Source: Micromonospora parathelypteridis
GTDB lineage: Bacteria; Actinomycetota; Actinomycetes; Mycobacteriales; Micromonosporaceae
NCBI RefSeq assembly: GCF_014201145.1
Contig: NZ_JACHDP010000001.1
Coordinates: 5,270,001 to 5,334,000 of the forward strand
DNA length: 64,000 nucleotides
Direction of reading: 5' to 3'
Shown here: positions 33,982 to 45,823 of the stretch, piece by piece
How the letters are laid out: each line of letters begins with the position of its first letter
Position numbering within the stretch: position 1 is the stretch's first letter
Made by a program: the position numbers and the translations under genes
The notes under the pieces: generated by a model
Databases searched by the model: none
The model's input: only the letters and a program-made list of their open reading frames with translations
Told to the model about the DNA's origin: nothing

Positions 33982-34779
33982 CTACAGGTCGGTGACCACC
34001 AGGTCCACCTGCCGTGTCCGGCCGGGCGCGGTGGCCTGCTCCTCGACGGTGTGCTTCAACTCCCGCAGCGTGCCGACCAACTCCGCGGCGGTGCGCGGTC
34101 GGGCACCGGCGAGGAGCAGGTCACGGACCAGCCGCCCCTTTGTCGCCTTGTTGAAGTGGCTGACCACCGAGCGGACCGGTACGCCGTCGACCTCCCGCTC
34201 GTGCAGCACCCGCACGGTGACGGTCCGCTCGGCCAACTCCCCGCGCGGCGTCCAGGTGGCCGCGTACGCGCCGGAGCGCAGGTCCAGCACCAGGCCCCTG
34301 CCGGCGGCGGCGTCCATCACCGGTGCCAGCTCCTTGCGCCAGTACGCCGACAACGCCCCGACACCCGGCAGGCGAGCGCCGATCGGGCAGCGGTACGGGG
34401 GGATCCGGTCGGCCAGTCGGACCGCGCCCCACAGCCCGGAGCTGATCAGGATCGACCGGCGGGCCGTGCGTTGCGCCGCAGCGGGCAGTGAGGCGAACTC
34501 CAGCGCCTCGTAGAGCACCCCGGTGTAGAGCCGCTCGGCCGGCGCGGTGGCGGCCTCCCGCAGGCGGGCGTTGCGGCGCAGTTCGCCCCGCTGGCCCTCG
34601 CTGAGGCCGAGCGCCGCCCGTGCCTCCGCCTCGTCCGGTCCGGCGCTCAGCGCGGTGAGGGCGTCCAACACCCGCTCGCGGGCCGGGTTCAGCTCGGGCA
34701 GCGCGAGCCGGTCCGGGGACCAGCGCCGCCCGGTGCCGGCGTCGGCCTTGCCCTCCGAGGGTGGCAGCAGGATGAGCAT
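33982..34779 (-). CDS. yaaA: Peroxide stress protein YaaA family
   Basis: A 265-residue member of the YaaA (DUF328/UPF0246) family, which in E. coli limits free iron and DNA damage under peroxide stress. The signature start MLILLPPSEGKADAG is followed by LYTGVLYEALEF, ILISSGLWGAVRLADRIPPYRCPIG, LDLRSGAYAATW and SHFNKATKGRLVRDLL, all family landmarks. ATG start at 34779. It lies between two unrelated minus-strand genes, apparently on its own. Confidence 0.92.
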   Translation of the reverse strand: MLILLPPSEGKADAGTGRRWSPDRLALPELNPARERVLDALTALSAGPDEAEARAALGLSEGQRGELRRNARLREAATAPAERLYTGVLYEALEFASLPAAAQRTARRSILISSGLWGAVRLADRIPPYRCPIGARLPGVGALSAYWRKELAPVMDAAAGRGLVLDLRSGAYAATWTPRGELAERTVTVRVLHEREVDGVPVRSVVSHFNKATKGRLVRDLLLAGARPRTAAELVGTLRELKHTVEEQATAPGRTRQVDLVVTDL

Positions 34780-34830
34780 CTGGTCTCCTCGACGGGCGGG
34801 ACGGCGGCCCGGCCAGCGTACGACCCGCCG

Positions 34831-36456
34831 TTACCGCCAGGGCCGCACCGGGGTGTCGGGGTGGTACACGCGATAGCCGCCGACCTCCCGCACCGGTGCG
34901 GCGTCGGCCCGGTCGGTGAGCAGTTTCCGTAGCCGCCGATCCATCGGGGAGTCGACCTCCACCACGTAGCCCGGTCGCTGGGCACTCCCGACCTGCCGCC
35001 AGTACGGGCGGTAGCGGTTCTGCCCGGGGGTCAGCTCATTGTCGAGCACCCCGCAGACCACCGTCTCGTCCGTGTTGAAGATCAACCGATTGCAGGTCCA
35101 GTAGTCCCCGTACACCTCGTGGGGGCCGTTGGCGCGCAGCGCGGCGGCCAACTCCCGGGCCTGGCGTTCCTCGGTCCGTGACGCCGCGGTGCCGGTGGCC
35201 GCGAAGAGCACGGTGATCACCAGCGTGGCCACGGTCAACGCGGTCAACACGGCGGCGGTCACCGCGCCGGTGAGTCGTCCCAGCGCGCTGCGGGTGCCCC
35301 GCCAGGCGGTCATCGCCGCCACCCAGAGCGGCCAGAGCACCGCCGGCAGCGACAGTTGCAGCACCGACAGGTACCGGGCGTTGTCCAGTGGGCTGGTCGC
35401 GGCGAGCGGGCTGCGGACGTACGACAACAGGGTCAACGCGGCGCCGGCGACCAGCGCGAGCTGCACCACCGGCCCGACCCGCTCTCCGCGCGGCCCGGCG
35501 GCGGCGCGGCGGTACGCGAGCACCGCGAGCAACGCGCCGGCCACCAGCAGCACCGGGTACAACACGCCGAACCACTGTTGCCAGCGTCCGCAGCCGTCCA
35601 CCGGGCAGAGACCGTGCGCCAGCGGCACCCCTTCGAGCAGGCCGCCCCGGACCCGGTCCGACCACGGCGGCAGCGGCCCGGCCTTGGTGCTGACGTCGCG
35701 GAACACCGACAGCGAGTCCTCACCGGGCCCAGCCCGCAGGTTGTCGACGATCATCGGCGCCACCCCGACGGCGGCACCCGCCACCAGCAGCAGGCCGGAC
35801 CAGCCGAGCAGTTCGCGACGCACCGCCCACACCAGGGCGAGCCCGGCCACCGCCAGGTACGGCAGGATCAGCCAGTCCGACCAGACGGCCACCCCGACGA
35901 GCAGGCCGAACAGGGCGACCGCGAGCCGTCGGCGGTGGATGGTGCCGGCGGCCAGCCCCACGGTGATCAGCAGCATCAGCAGCACCGCCGGCTTCACCTC
36001 GGGTCGGCCACCGACCACGGTGAGCTGGTCGCGGACCACCCGCTCGCCTCCGAGCGCGAGCAGGCCCACGATGAAGGTGGCGAACCAGGGGGCGCAGAGC
36101 CGGCGGGTCAGCCGGTAGATGAGATAGAGGAACAACGCGTACAACGCGAGCATCGGCAACCGCAGCACCGGCCAGCTCGGCCCGGCCACCGCCACCAGGG
36201 GAGCGGCCAGATAAGACTCCAACATCCCCATGTAGTGCTGGCCGTACAGAAAGACCGGGCGTTCCCGGCCCTGCCCGATGTGCAGAGCGGCGAGGCCGAA
36301 GGTCGCCTCGTCGCTGTTCGACACCGGCACCGTGTAGAGCGTCAGGACCAGCCGATACCCGATGCCGGCCAGCCCGAACAGCAGCGCGACGAGCGCCGGC
36401 CGGTCGAGTCGTGGGCGCCACCGCCCACGGTGCTGCTCTGGATGTGACACGACCAC
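34831..36456 (-). CDS. Polytopic membrane protein, GT-C/PMT-like
   Basis: A membrane protein of about 541 residues with ten or so hydrophobic segments (first at RPALVALLFGLAGIGYRLVL). Right after the first segment comes VSNSDEATFGLAALHIGQGRERPVFLYGQHYMG, where Asp-Glu sits as in the catalytic loop of GT39/GT83-type (PMT/ArnT) glycosyltransferases. The C-terminal ~110 residues are extracytoplasmic. Start GTG 36456 (or GTG 36450) is chosen because it gives a short cytosolic lead; the frame is open for 57 more codons but that part overlaps the promoter of the divergent gene. Acceptor unknown. Confidence 0.75.
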   Translation of the reverse strand: MVVSHPEQHRGRWRPRLDRPALVALLFGLAGIGYRLVLTLYTVPVSNSDEATFGLAALHIGQGRERPVFLYGQHYMGMLESYLAAPLVAVAGPSWPVLRLPMLALYALFLYLIYRLTRRLCAPWFATFIVGLLALGGERVVRDQLTVVGGRPEVKPAVLLMLLITVGLAAGTIHRRRLAVALFGLLVGVAVWSDWLILPYLAVAGLALVWAVRRELLGWSGLLLVAGAAVGVAPMIVDNLRAGPGEDSLSVFRDVSTKAGPLPPWSDRVRGGLLEGVPLAHGLCPVDGCGRWQQWFGVLYPVLLVAGALLAVLAYRRAAAGPRGERVGPVVQLALVAGAALTLLSYVRSPLAATSPLDNARYLSVLQLSLPAVLWPLWVAAMTAWRGTRSALGRLTGAVTAAVLTALTVATLVITVLFAATGTAASRTEERQARELAAALRANGPHEVYGDYWTCNRLIFNTDETVVCGVLDNELTPGQNRYRPYWRQVGSAQRPGYVVEVDSPMDRRLRKLLTDRADAAPVREVGGYRVYHPDTPVRPWR

Positions 36457-36572
36457 GCCCCCGTCGTCGTCCCGACGGAGTGTTTCACGTTTGGTGGGGC
36501 CGCCGAGGTCGATCGGCTCAGCCGGGGCCGGCTCGCGTGGCCGTGACTGTCGACGTGTGGCAGGGTTGGCGC

Positions 36573-37613
36573 GTGCCACCCACTCCCGCCGGCCAGCTAG
36601 CCGTTCCGAACCTGCATCGGGCTGCACGGATCGAGGACGCCGTCCACCAGCTCGTCCAGCGCCGGCTGCGGCGCACCGGGTGGCGGGTCAACATCGTCGC
36701 GTACACCGGCTATGGCGCGCCGGGCTGGGTGCGGGTGATGTGCCGGGTGCTGCTGGGCCGTCCGGACACCCGCCAGCGGGGCCGACTGGACAAGGTCCGC
36801 GGCTGGCGCAGCTTCACCACCCTGCCCAACAAGCACGTCACCGTGACCATCGAGGCCGGTGGGGTGCGGCACGAGACGCAGGCCGACCGCAGCGGCTTCG
36901 TCGACACGCTGGTCGAGGCTGACCTGCCACCGGGGTGGGGCACGGTCCGCCTCAGCGTCCCGGACGCCGATCCGGTCGACGCGCCGGTGCGCATCCTCGA
37001 CCCGGAGGTCAAGTTCGGCATCATCTCCGACATCGACGACACCGTGATGGTGACCGCGCTGCCCCGGCCGCTGCTCGCCGCATGGAACACGTTCGTGCTC
37101 GACGAGCACGCCCGAGCCGCCGTGCCCGGCATGGCGGTGCTCTACGAGCGGCTGGTCACCTCGCACCCCGGCGCTCCGGTCTTCTACCTCTCCACCGGCG
37201 CCTGGAACGTGGCGCCCACCCTGACCCGCTTCCTGTCCCGACACCTCTACCCGGCCGGGCCGCTGCTGCTCACCGACTGGGGCCCGACCGCCGACCGTTG
37301 GTTCCGCAGCGGAATGGAACACAAACGGTCCACGCTGGCCCGGCTGTCCCGGGAGTTCCCCGAGGTGCGCTGGCTGCTGGTCGGCGACGACGGCCAGCAC
37401 GACCAGGAGATCTACCGGGAGTTCGCCGCCGCCCACCCGGAGAACGTCGCCGGGGTGGCGATCCGCCGGCTCTCCCCGACGCAGTCGGTGCTGGCCGGCA
37501 CCCTGCCGGCCCCGGCCGGTCGCCCGTCGTCGGGGCCGGTGGGGCAGAAGTGGCTCTCCGCGCCGGACGGCGCCGGCCTGTGGCAACTGCTGCGCGACGC
37601 CGGCCTGGTCTGA
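36573..37613 (+). CDS. App1-like phosphatase (DUF2183)
   Basis: A 346-residue protein of the App1/DUF2183 group, named after the yeast phosphatidate phosphatase App1. The HAD-type catalytic motif FGIISDIDDTVMVT is at 149-162 (DIDDT 153-157), FYLSTGAWNVAPTL follows, MEHKRSTLARL supplies the conserved Lys, and LVGDDGQHDQEIY is the last HAD motif. The N-terminal 140 residues are a beta-rich domain usual in bacterial members. GTG 36573 is taken as the start. It is divergent from the membrane protein gene and ends 8 bp from glgB, which converges on it. The bacterial substrate is not established. Confidence 0.85.
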   Translation: MPPTPAGQLAVPNLHRAARIEDAVHQLVQRRLRRTGWRVNIVAYTGYGAPGWVRVMCRVLLGRPDTRQRGRLDKVRGWRSFTTLPNKHVTVTIEAGGVRHETQADRSGFVDTLVEADLPPGWGTVRLSVPDADPVDAPVRILDPEVKFGIISDIDDTVMVTALPRPLLAAWNTFVLDEHARAAVPGMAVLYERLVTSHPGAPVFYLSTGAWNVAPTLTRFLSRHLYPAGPLLLTDWGPTADRWFRSGMEHKRSTLARLSREFPEVRWLLVGDDGQHDQEIYREFAAAHPENVAGVAIRRLSPTQSVLAGTLPAPAGRPSSGPVGQKWLSAPDGAGLWQLLRDAGLV

Positions 37614-37620
37614 CCGTTCC

Positions 37621-39710
<2,090 letters not shown>

Positions 39711-39723
<13 letters not shown>

Positions 39724-41876
39724 CGGTCGTCCTTCGGGGCGGCGTCGGTCGGTGCCGGGGCGGACCGGCGGGCGGCCGACCGGCGCGGAGGGGTCGGAAC
39801 GGGGGCCGACCTTCGGGGCGGAGTCGGAACAGGGACGATCGGTGCGGTGCCGCCGGAGAGGTCGTCCGGCACGTCGGCGACGGTGAGGTCCGCCGGCTCG
39901 GCGCCCGCCGGCTGCGGCTCGGTCGGCGGGGTCGGGCGGCGCACGGTCAGCACGTGCGCCGGTTGCAGGTACGGGTCGAGCCGGACCGCGTTGCGCTGAC
40001 CCCAGTCGTAGCTGGTGCCGGTGAGTTCGTCGTGCACGGTGAACCGCTCGTGCCAGTCGAAGCCGAGCGCCGGCATGTCGAGGGTGGTGTTGCCCCACTG
40101 CACGGCGCGCGGATCGAACGAGCAGACCACGATGACCGTGTTGCCCGTCTCCGGGTCGTGCTTCGACCAGCAGAGCAGCGCCGGGTTGTCGATCTCGTGG
40201 AAGCGCAGGTTGCGGAGCTGGTGCAGGGCCGGGTTGTCCCGGCGTACCCGGTTGAGGGTGGCCAGGAACGGTGCCAGCGAGCGGCCCTGCGCCTCGGCGC
40301 CGGCCCAGTCGCGCGGGCGCAGCTCGTACTTCTCGTTGTCCAGGTATTCCTCGGCGCCCGGCCGGGCCACGTGCTCGAACAGCTCGAAGCCCGCGTACAG
40401 GCCCCAGGACGGGGAGAGCAGTGCGGCCAGCACCGCCCGGATCTTGAACATCGGCGGGCCGCCGTGCTGCAGCGACTCGTGCAGGATGTCCGGCGTGTTC
40501 GGCCAGAAGTTGGGCCGCATGTAGTCGGCCGACGCCACCAGCTCCTCGCAGTACTCCCGCATCTCGGCCGCCGTCGTGCGCCAGGTGAAATAGGTGTACG
40601 ACTGCGTGAAGCCGATCTTGCCCAGTCCGTGCATGATCGCGGGCCGGGTGAACGCCTCGGCCAGGAACAGCACGTCCGGGTCGACCTTCTTCACCTCGGC
40701 GATCAGCCAGTGCCAGAAGTCGAACGGCTTGGTGTGCGGGTTGTCCACCCGGAAGATCCGGATGCCCTCGCCGACCCAGTGCAGCACCACCCGCAGCACC
40801 TCGGCCCGGATGCCCTCCGGGTCGTTGTCGAAGTTGACCGGGTAGATGTCCTGGTACTTCTTCGGCGGGTTCTCCGCGTACGCGATGCTGCCGTCGGCCC
40901 GGGTGGTGAACCACTCCGGGTGCTCGGTCACCCAGGGGTGGTCCGGCGCGCACTGCAACGCCAGGTCCATCGCCACTTCCAGGCCCTGCGCCGCCGCCGC
41001 GCTGATGAAGGCCTTGAAGTCTGCCGGCGTACCCAGATCGGGGTGGATGGTGTCGTGGCCGCCCTCGGCGGCGCCGATCGCCCACGGCGAGCCCACGTCG
41101 TCCGGCCCGGCGGTGAGCGCGTTGTTGCGGCCCTTGCGGTTGACCCGGCCGATCGGGTGGATCGGCGGCAGGTAGAGCACGTCGAAGCCCATCGCGGCCA
41201 CGCCGGGCAGCCGTTCGGTGGCGGTGGCGAAGGTGCCGGAGACGTTGCCCACCGCTCCTTCGGAGCGGGGGAAGAACTCGTACCAGGCCGAGTAGAGCGC
41301 TCGCTTGCGGTCCACCCAGAGGGAGTACGTGTCACCGGCGGTGATCATCTCCCGTACCGGGTGCTCCCAGAGCAGGTCGGCCAGGGCCAGCGCCTCCTCG
41401 ACCCGCTGCGGCAGCGGCAGATCGGTGTCGAGCAGCGCGGTGAGCGCCGCGGCGACCCGGGGCCGGTCGGCGGTCGGGACGAGGACCCGGGCGGCGGAGA
41501 GCACCCGGGCACCCTCGGCCAGGTCGTTGGCCAGGTCGGCCGGCCCCTGCCCAGCGGCGATCTTCTTGGTCACCGCGTTCTGCCAGGTCAAGTATGGATC
41601 TTGGAACGCCTCGACGGAGAAGGTCCAGGAGCCGACGGCGTCCGGCCGGATGATGGCGTGCCAACGGTCCTGGCCCGGCTCGCCGGGGCGCATCCGGGTG
41701 AAGGGGCGTTCAGCGCCGTCCGGGCCAGCCCACACCACGTTGCAGCCCAGTGCGTCGTGCCCCTCCCGGTAGGCGCGCGCCGACACCGGAATCGGCTCGT
41801 CGACCACCGCCTTGGCCGGGTATCGCCCGCACGAGACGACGGGGGAGACGTCTTCGATCGGGAACCGTCCAGTCAC
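39711..41876 (-). CDS. glgE: Maltosyltransferase GlgE
   Basis: A 721-residue GH13_3 enzyme that uses alpha-maltose 1-phosphate to lengthen alpha-1,4-glucan. Landmarks are [24 protein letters not shown] at the N-terminus, the barrel segment [36 protein letters not shown], the nucleophile in [18 protein letters not shown] and the acid/base in [10 protein letters not shown]. The GTG start at 41876 gives the usual length; the last ~60 residues are a Pro/Thr-rich, low-complexity extension beyond the usual end. First gene of the glgE-glgB operon. GlgM and GlgC, which supply the maltose 1-phosphate, lie at 48.8-51.3 kb. Confidence 0.95.
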
Positions 41877-41973
41877 CCCGCCAACCTACTGCGCGAGATC
41901 CGTTCGCGCGCGGCCAAGCACCGGTCCGTCCCTCGCCGCCGGGGTCGCACGCCAGACCCCCGGGCCGGGAGTC

Positions 41974-42051
41974 AAGATCCGCACACTTTCGGTGAAACTG
42001 CTGCTTCAAGGCTCGTCGATGCAGCATCTTCGCCGACGTTGTGTGGATCTT
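41974..42051. terminator. Imperfect inverted repeat upstream of glgE
   Basis: Arms 41974-41986 (AAGATCCGCACAC) and 42041-42051 (GTGTGGATCTT) pair apart from bulged bases; a small palindrome GATGCAGCATC sits at 42018-42028. It lies downstream of the two-component operon and upstream of glgE, both on the minus strand, so it may end the first transcript or regulate the second. Confidence 0.4.
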
Positions 42052-42118
42052 CGCGGTACGGCTGACGTCCAGCGGGGTCAGGGGCGGGCCGGGGGAAGTA
42101 AGGGGTCAGCCGGGGAAG

Positions 42119-42793
42119 TCAGGGGTGGGCCGGGGGGAGGACGCCGAGGGCCATCGCGGTGGTGACGGCGGCGGTGCGGTCGCTGACGTCGAGTTTGTTG
42201 AAGGCGCGGAGCAGGTGGGTCTTCACGGTCGCCTCGGTGATGTGCAGGATGCGGCCGATGTCGGCGTTGGTGCGGCCGGTGGCCACCAGGGACAGGACCT
42301 GCACTTCGCGGGCCGAGAGGATCGGGGTGGTGGCGGGGCGGGGCGGGTTGCGGACCTGCTCGACGAGGCGGCCGGCGACGGACGGAGTGAGGACTGTCTC
42401 GCCGCGGGCGGCAGCGCGGATGGCGGCCGTGAGGTCGGTGCGAGTGGCGTCCTTGAGCAGGTACCCGCAGGCGCCCGCTTCGACGGCGCGCAGGATGTCG
42501 GCGTCGGTGTCGTAGGTGGTGAGGACGACGACCCGGGTCTGTGGCAGCGCGGCAAGGATGCGGTCGGTGGCGCCGGGGCCGTCGAGGCCGGGCATCCGCA
42601 GGTCCATGAGGATGACGTCGGGGTGGTGGGTGTGGGCGGCGGCGACGGCCTCCTCGCCGGAGCCGGCCTCGCCGACGACGGCCAGGTCGGGTTCGGATTC
42701 GAGCATGCCGCGCAGGCCGTCGCGGACGACGGGGTGATCGTCGACCAGCAGGATGCGGATCATGGCGGCTTCGGTGCGGGGCGCGTGGGTCAT
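42119..42793 (-). CDS. NarL/LuxR-type response regulator
   Basis: A 224-residue regulator. The receiver domain starts MIRILLVDDHPVVRDGL and carries Asp64 (VILMDLRMPGLDG) and the conserved Lys in GYLLKDATR. The C-terminal LuxR HTH reads LSAREVQVLSLVATGRTNADIG then LHITEATVKTHLLRAFNKL. ATG 42793 overlaps the kinase stop by 4 bp (ATGA), which supports this start over an in-frame ATG ten codons later. Last gene of a four-gene operon: ABC ATPase, permease, kinase, regulator. Confidence 0.93.
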   Translation of the reverse strand: MTHAPRTEAAMIRILLVDDHPVVRDGLRGMLESEPDLAVVGEAGSGEEAVAAAHTHHPDVILMDLRMPGLDGPGATDRILAALPQTRVVVLTTYDTDADILRAVEAGACGYLLKDATRTDLTAAIRAAARGETVLTPSVAGRLVEQVRNPPRPATTPILSAREVQVLSLVATGRTNADIGRILHITEATVKTHLLRAFNKLDVSDRTAAVTTAMALGVLPPAHP

Positions 42794-43911
42794 GAGAGCT
42801 CGACCTTGATGGTGGTGCCGGTGCCGGGGCGGCTGTCGACGCGACAGACGCCGCCGGCCTGTTCGACCCGTTGGCGCATGCCGGCGAGCCCGAATCCGGA
42901 GACGGCGCCCGGCGCGGGAGCGGTGAAACCGACGCCGTCGTCGACGACCTTCAGCACGACGCCGGTGCCGGTCGTCGTGAGCTGAACGTCGACGGTGGTG
43001 GCGTTCGCGTGTTTGCGGATGTTGGTGAGGGCCTCCTGCAGACAGCGCAGCAGCACGACCTGCGACGCGGTCGGGAGGTCGGCAAGACGGGGGTCGAGGT
43101 GACAGGCGGTGCGGAGCCCGGTCTGCGACGCGAGCCGGGACAGCTGCCGACGTACGGCGTCGCCGAGGCCGGACGTGTGCAGGTCAGCGGGGCTGAGGGC
43201 GGCGACGAGAGCACGGGCCTCGGCGAGGTTCTCGCGGGCGGTGTCCGCGACCTGTGTCAGGCGGTGCTGGACGGTGGCCGGGTCGGTGGTGGTTTCGGCG
43301 GCTTGGGCGAGAGTGATGATGCTGGTGAAGCCCTGGGCGAGGGTGTCGTGGATCTCGGCGGCGAGGCGGGCCCGTTCGGTGGCGACGCCAGCCTCGTGGG
43401 AGAGGCGGGCGACCTCGGCGCGGCTGGCGGACAACTCGGCGATCATCTCGGCGCGTTCCTCGTTCTGGGCGGTGATGCGGCTGATGGAGGTGCCGGCCAC
43501 GACGGCGAACACAAGGCCGAGCACGGTGAGGGGCACCAGACCGTGGACCTTCGCCGGAGTGCCGTCGCGGAGCAGGGCGATCGGTATCGGCAGCAGGTCG
43601 AGCGCCGCGACGGCGGCGATCGCGGAACGCAACGGCAGCGCCGCGAACAACATCGCCCCCCAGGCGAACAGGGCGAACGATGCGGTGTGGTCGAGCCAGA
43701 CGGCGGTGAGGTGCAGCAAGCCGAGGACGGTGGCGAAGAGCCATGGGGAGAGCAGCAACCGCCGGTGCGTCGCGTACCAGACGAGGCAGAGCACGAGCAG
43801 GATCGAGGCGGCCGGAGCGCTCAGGACGCCGGGGGCCCGGTCGACGAGCATGAAGCCGACGACCGCGCCCACCACGACGACGTAGAGCAGATCCCAGAGG
43901 GAGAGCTTCAC
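42790..43911 (-). CDS. NarL-type sensor histidine kinase
   Basis: A 373-residue membrane kinase. Five or so hydrophobic segments occupy residues 5-150, with no large outside domain, so it likely senses a membrane signal or works with the ABC transporter. The HisKA_3 box is ERARLAAEIHDTLAQGFTSI (phospho-His), and the HATPase part has CLQEALTNIRKHANATTVDV and DDGVGF then GFGLAGMRQRVEQAGG. I place the start at GTG 43911 because it overlaps the permease stop (GTGA), although the frame is open for 53 more codons. Confidence 0.92.
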   Translation of the reverse strand: MKLSLWDLLYVVVVGAVVGFMLVDRAPGVLSAPAASILLVLCLVWYATHRRLLLSPWLFATVLGLLHLTAVWLDHTASFALFAWGAMLFAALPLRSAIAAVAALDLLPIPIALLRDGTPAKVHGLVPLTVLGLVFAVVAGTSISRITAQNEERAEMIAELSASRAEVARLSHEAGVATERARLAAEIHDTLAQGFTSIITLAQAAETTTDPATVQHRLTQVADTARENLAEARALVAALSPADLHTSGLGDAVRRQLSRLASQTGLRTACHLDPRLADLPTASQVVLLRCLQEALTNIRKHANATTVDVQLTTTGTGVVLKVVDDGVGFTAPAPGAVSGFGLAGMRQRVEQAGGVCRVDSRPGTGTTIKVELS

Positions 43912-44705
43912 CGGCGCGACCACCGGAACGTCAGCAGGCTCAGCACCAGGCCGATCACGCACCAGGCGAGCAGCACCAGGGCGGTCCTGCCGGGCTCCCA
44001 TGAGCCTGCCACCTCCTCTGAAGCGAGGGCGTCGGGCAGGAACACCGAGCGGAATCCCTGCCCCATCCACTTGATGGGGAACAGCGCCGAGACGTTGACC
44101 ATCGCCGAGGGCAGCGCGGCGATGTGCACGAAGATGCCGGACGTGAACTGCAGGACGAGCACGGGAAGGTTGAGCACCGCCGGCGCGCTGCGGGCCGAGC
44201 TGGCCAGGGAACTCGCGGCGATGCCCAGCAGGGTACAGGCGATCACCGACAACATCATCAGCCAGGTGAACGTGACCCAGTGCGAGACATCAGCGGGCAG
44301 TGGCAGGTCGAACATCAGCACGCCGACGAGCAGCAGCAACGCGACTTCGAAGACGGCGGCGAAGAAGACCAGGACGATCTTGCCGAGGAAGTAGGCGCCG
44401 GCGGTGACCGGCGTACCCCGCAGGCGTTTGAGGGTGCCGTCCCCGCGGTCGACGGCGATGCCGATGCCGATGCTGATGAAGGCCGTCGACAGGATGCCGT
44501 AGGCGATCATGCCGGCGGCGAAGACCTGGCTGTGCGTGGTTTCCGAACCGGGCATGACGGGCGTGTCGAAGATCAGGCCGAGCAGGATCGTGAGCAGCGC
44601 CGGGAACGCGAACGTGAAGATGAGCGCGTCCTTCTGCCGGATCAGCTGCAGGACCTCGAGGTAGCCCCGGGAGCGGCCGTTCGAAAGAACAGAGGGCATG
44701 GTCAT
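43908..44705 (-). CDS. ABC-2 type transporter permease
   Basis: A 265-residue permease with six hydrophobic segments, opening LVLQLIRQKDALIFTFAFPALLTILLGLIFD-like (VLQLIRQKDALIFTFAFPAL). The loop GDGTLKRLRGTPVTAGAYFLGKI is the ABC-2 signature area of drug and natural-product exporters. ATG 44705 overlaps the ATPase stop by 4 bp, and its own stop overlaps the kinase start by 4 bp. With the ATPase it forms an export system probably induced by the two-component pair that follows. Confidence 0.92.
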   Translation of the reverse strand: MTMPSVLSNGRSRGYLEVLQLIRQKDALIFTFAFPALLTILLGLIFDTPVMPGSETTHSQVFAAGMIAYGILSTAFISIGIGIAVDRGDGTLKRLRGTPVTAGAYFLGKIVLVFFAAVFEVALLLLVGVLMFDLPLPADVSHWVTFTWLMMLSVIACTLLGIAASSLASSARSAPAVLNLPVLVLQFTSGIFVHIAALPSAMVNVSALFPIKWMGQGFRSVFLPDALASEEVAGSWEPGRTALVLLAWCVIGLVLSLLTFRWSRR

Positions 44706-45538
44706 GACCGGGCTCCGATCAGGTCGAGATAGACGTCTTCCAGGTTGGGACGACGGACTTGCAGGTCGGTCACGTCCGGGCCGAGCTGCGCGACGACGGT
44801 GTTGGGGGAGTCGGTGCGGACCTCGTGCAGGCCGGCGCCGTCGCGCCAGGTGACGGTCGCTTGTGCATGGGCCAGGCCGCCGATGGTGGATGGTGTACCC
44901 GCGGCGACGATCCGCCCGCCGAGCATGATCGCCAGCCGGCCGGCCAGGGCAGCGGCCTCGTCGAGATAGTGGGTGGTGAGCAGGATCGTGGTTCCGTCGG
45001 CCGCGAGGGAGCGGATCAGAGCCCAGAACTGCCGACGGGCCTCCGGGTCGAACCCCGTGGTCGGTTCGTCGAGGAACACCAGTTCGGGGCGGCCGACGAT
45101 GCCCAGCGCCACGTCGACGCGGCGCCGCTGCCCCCCGGACAACGACCTGATCCGCGAGTCAGCCTTCTCCGTGAGCCCTACGGCGGAGATGACCTCGTCC
45201 GGGTCGCGGGGCGAGGGGTAGTAGCCGGCGAAATGCCGGACGGTCTCGCGGACCGTGAGGTCGGCGGCATCGGTAGCCGTCTGCAGCACGATGCCGATCC
45301 GGGACCGCCACCGGCGTCCTGCCGTGCCGGGATCCTCGCCCAGGACCCGAACGTCGCCGCCGTCGCGGCGGCGGTGCCCTTCGAGGATCTCGATGGTGGT
45401 GCTCTTACCGGCGCCGTTGGGGCCGAGCAGCGCAAAGACCTCTCCACTGCCGACAGTCATGTCGATTCCGTCGATTGCGGCCGTGCCCCCGTACGTCTTG
45501 CGGAGGCCGTGAACTTCAATCGGTGTCATGGGAATCAT
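44702..45538 (-). CDS. ABC transporter ATP-binding protein (drug-export type)
   Basis: A 278-residue ATPase with Walker A LLGPNGAGKSTTIEIL, signature SLSGGQRRRVDVALG, Walker B ELVFLDEPTTGFDPEARR and the switch His in LLTTHYLDEA. The C-terminal ~70 residues are the extension usual in DrrA-type exporter ATPases. ATG 45538 is used; ATG 45529, three codons later, is equally possible, and neither has a good ribosome site. First gene of the four-gene operon with permease, kinase and regulator. The exported compound is unknown. Confidence 0.9.
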   Translation of the reverse strand: MIPMTPIEVHGLRKTYGGTAAIDGIDMTVGSGEVFALLGPNGAGKSTTIEILEGHRRRDGGDVRVLGEDPGTAGRRWRSRIGIVLQTATDAADLTVRETVRHFAGYYPSPRDPDEVISAVGLTEKADSRIRSLSGGQRRRVDVALGIVGRPELVFLDEPTTGFDPEARRQFWALIRSLAADGTTILLTTHYLDEAAALAGRLAIMLGGRIVAAGTPSTIGGLAHAQATVTWRDGAGLHEVRTDSPNTVVAQLGPDVTDLQVRRPNLEDVYLDLIGARS

Positions 45539-45637
45539 CAAAGCCGGCACCCCACCCGCCCCGGGACGACCGGAGGACTGACCCCGGCTGTCAACCAGAC
45601 GACGGACACCACCCGCGGCAATCAGACGTTGCCGAAG

Positions 45638-45823
45638 GTGATCGAAACCCTGTTCGGGCGGCCGAAATCGCAGGTCGAGTACGGAACTCTGGCGGTCTGC
45701 CTCGCACTGTCGGGGGACCGGGCCCGCGCCATGCTGGCGAAGTTCGGCGCGGTTCGCCCGGTGTTCGCCGGAGGCATGACCGAGACATTCATCCATAACT
45801 TCACCGAGCGGTTCGGCGACTAG
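45638..45823 (+). CDS. Possible small orphan ORF
   Basis: From GTG 45638 this would encode 61 residues (VIETLFGRPKSQVEYGTLAV, then CLALSGDRARAMLAKFGAV). The composition looks protein-like, and the frame stays open upstream, but there is no good ribosome site and I recognise no family. It ends at the edge of the transposase remnant on the other strand, so it may be the tail of a gene cut by a past insertion. Confidence 0.3.
   Translation: MIETLFGRPKSQVEYGTLAVCLALSGDRARAMLAKFGAVRPVFAGGMTETFIHNFTERFGD

Noticed and set aside
39724..41085. Upstream extension of the glgB reading frame
   Set aside because: The frame stays open through glgE, but that stretch encodes an arginine-rich non-homologous sequence; GlgB begins at ATG 39723 with a ribosome site.
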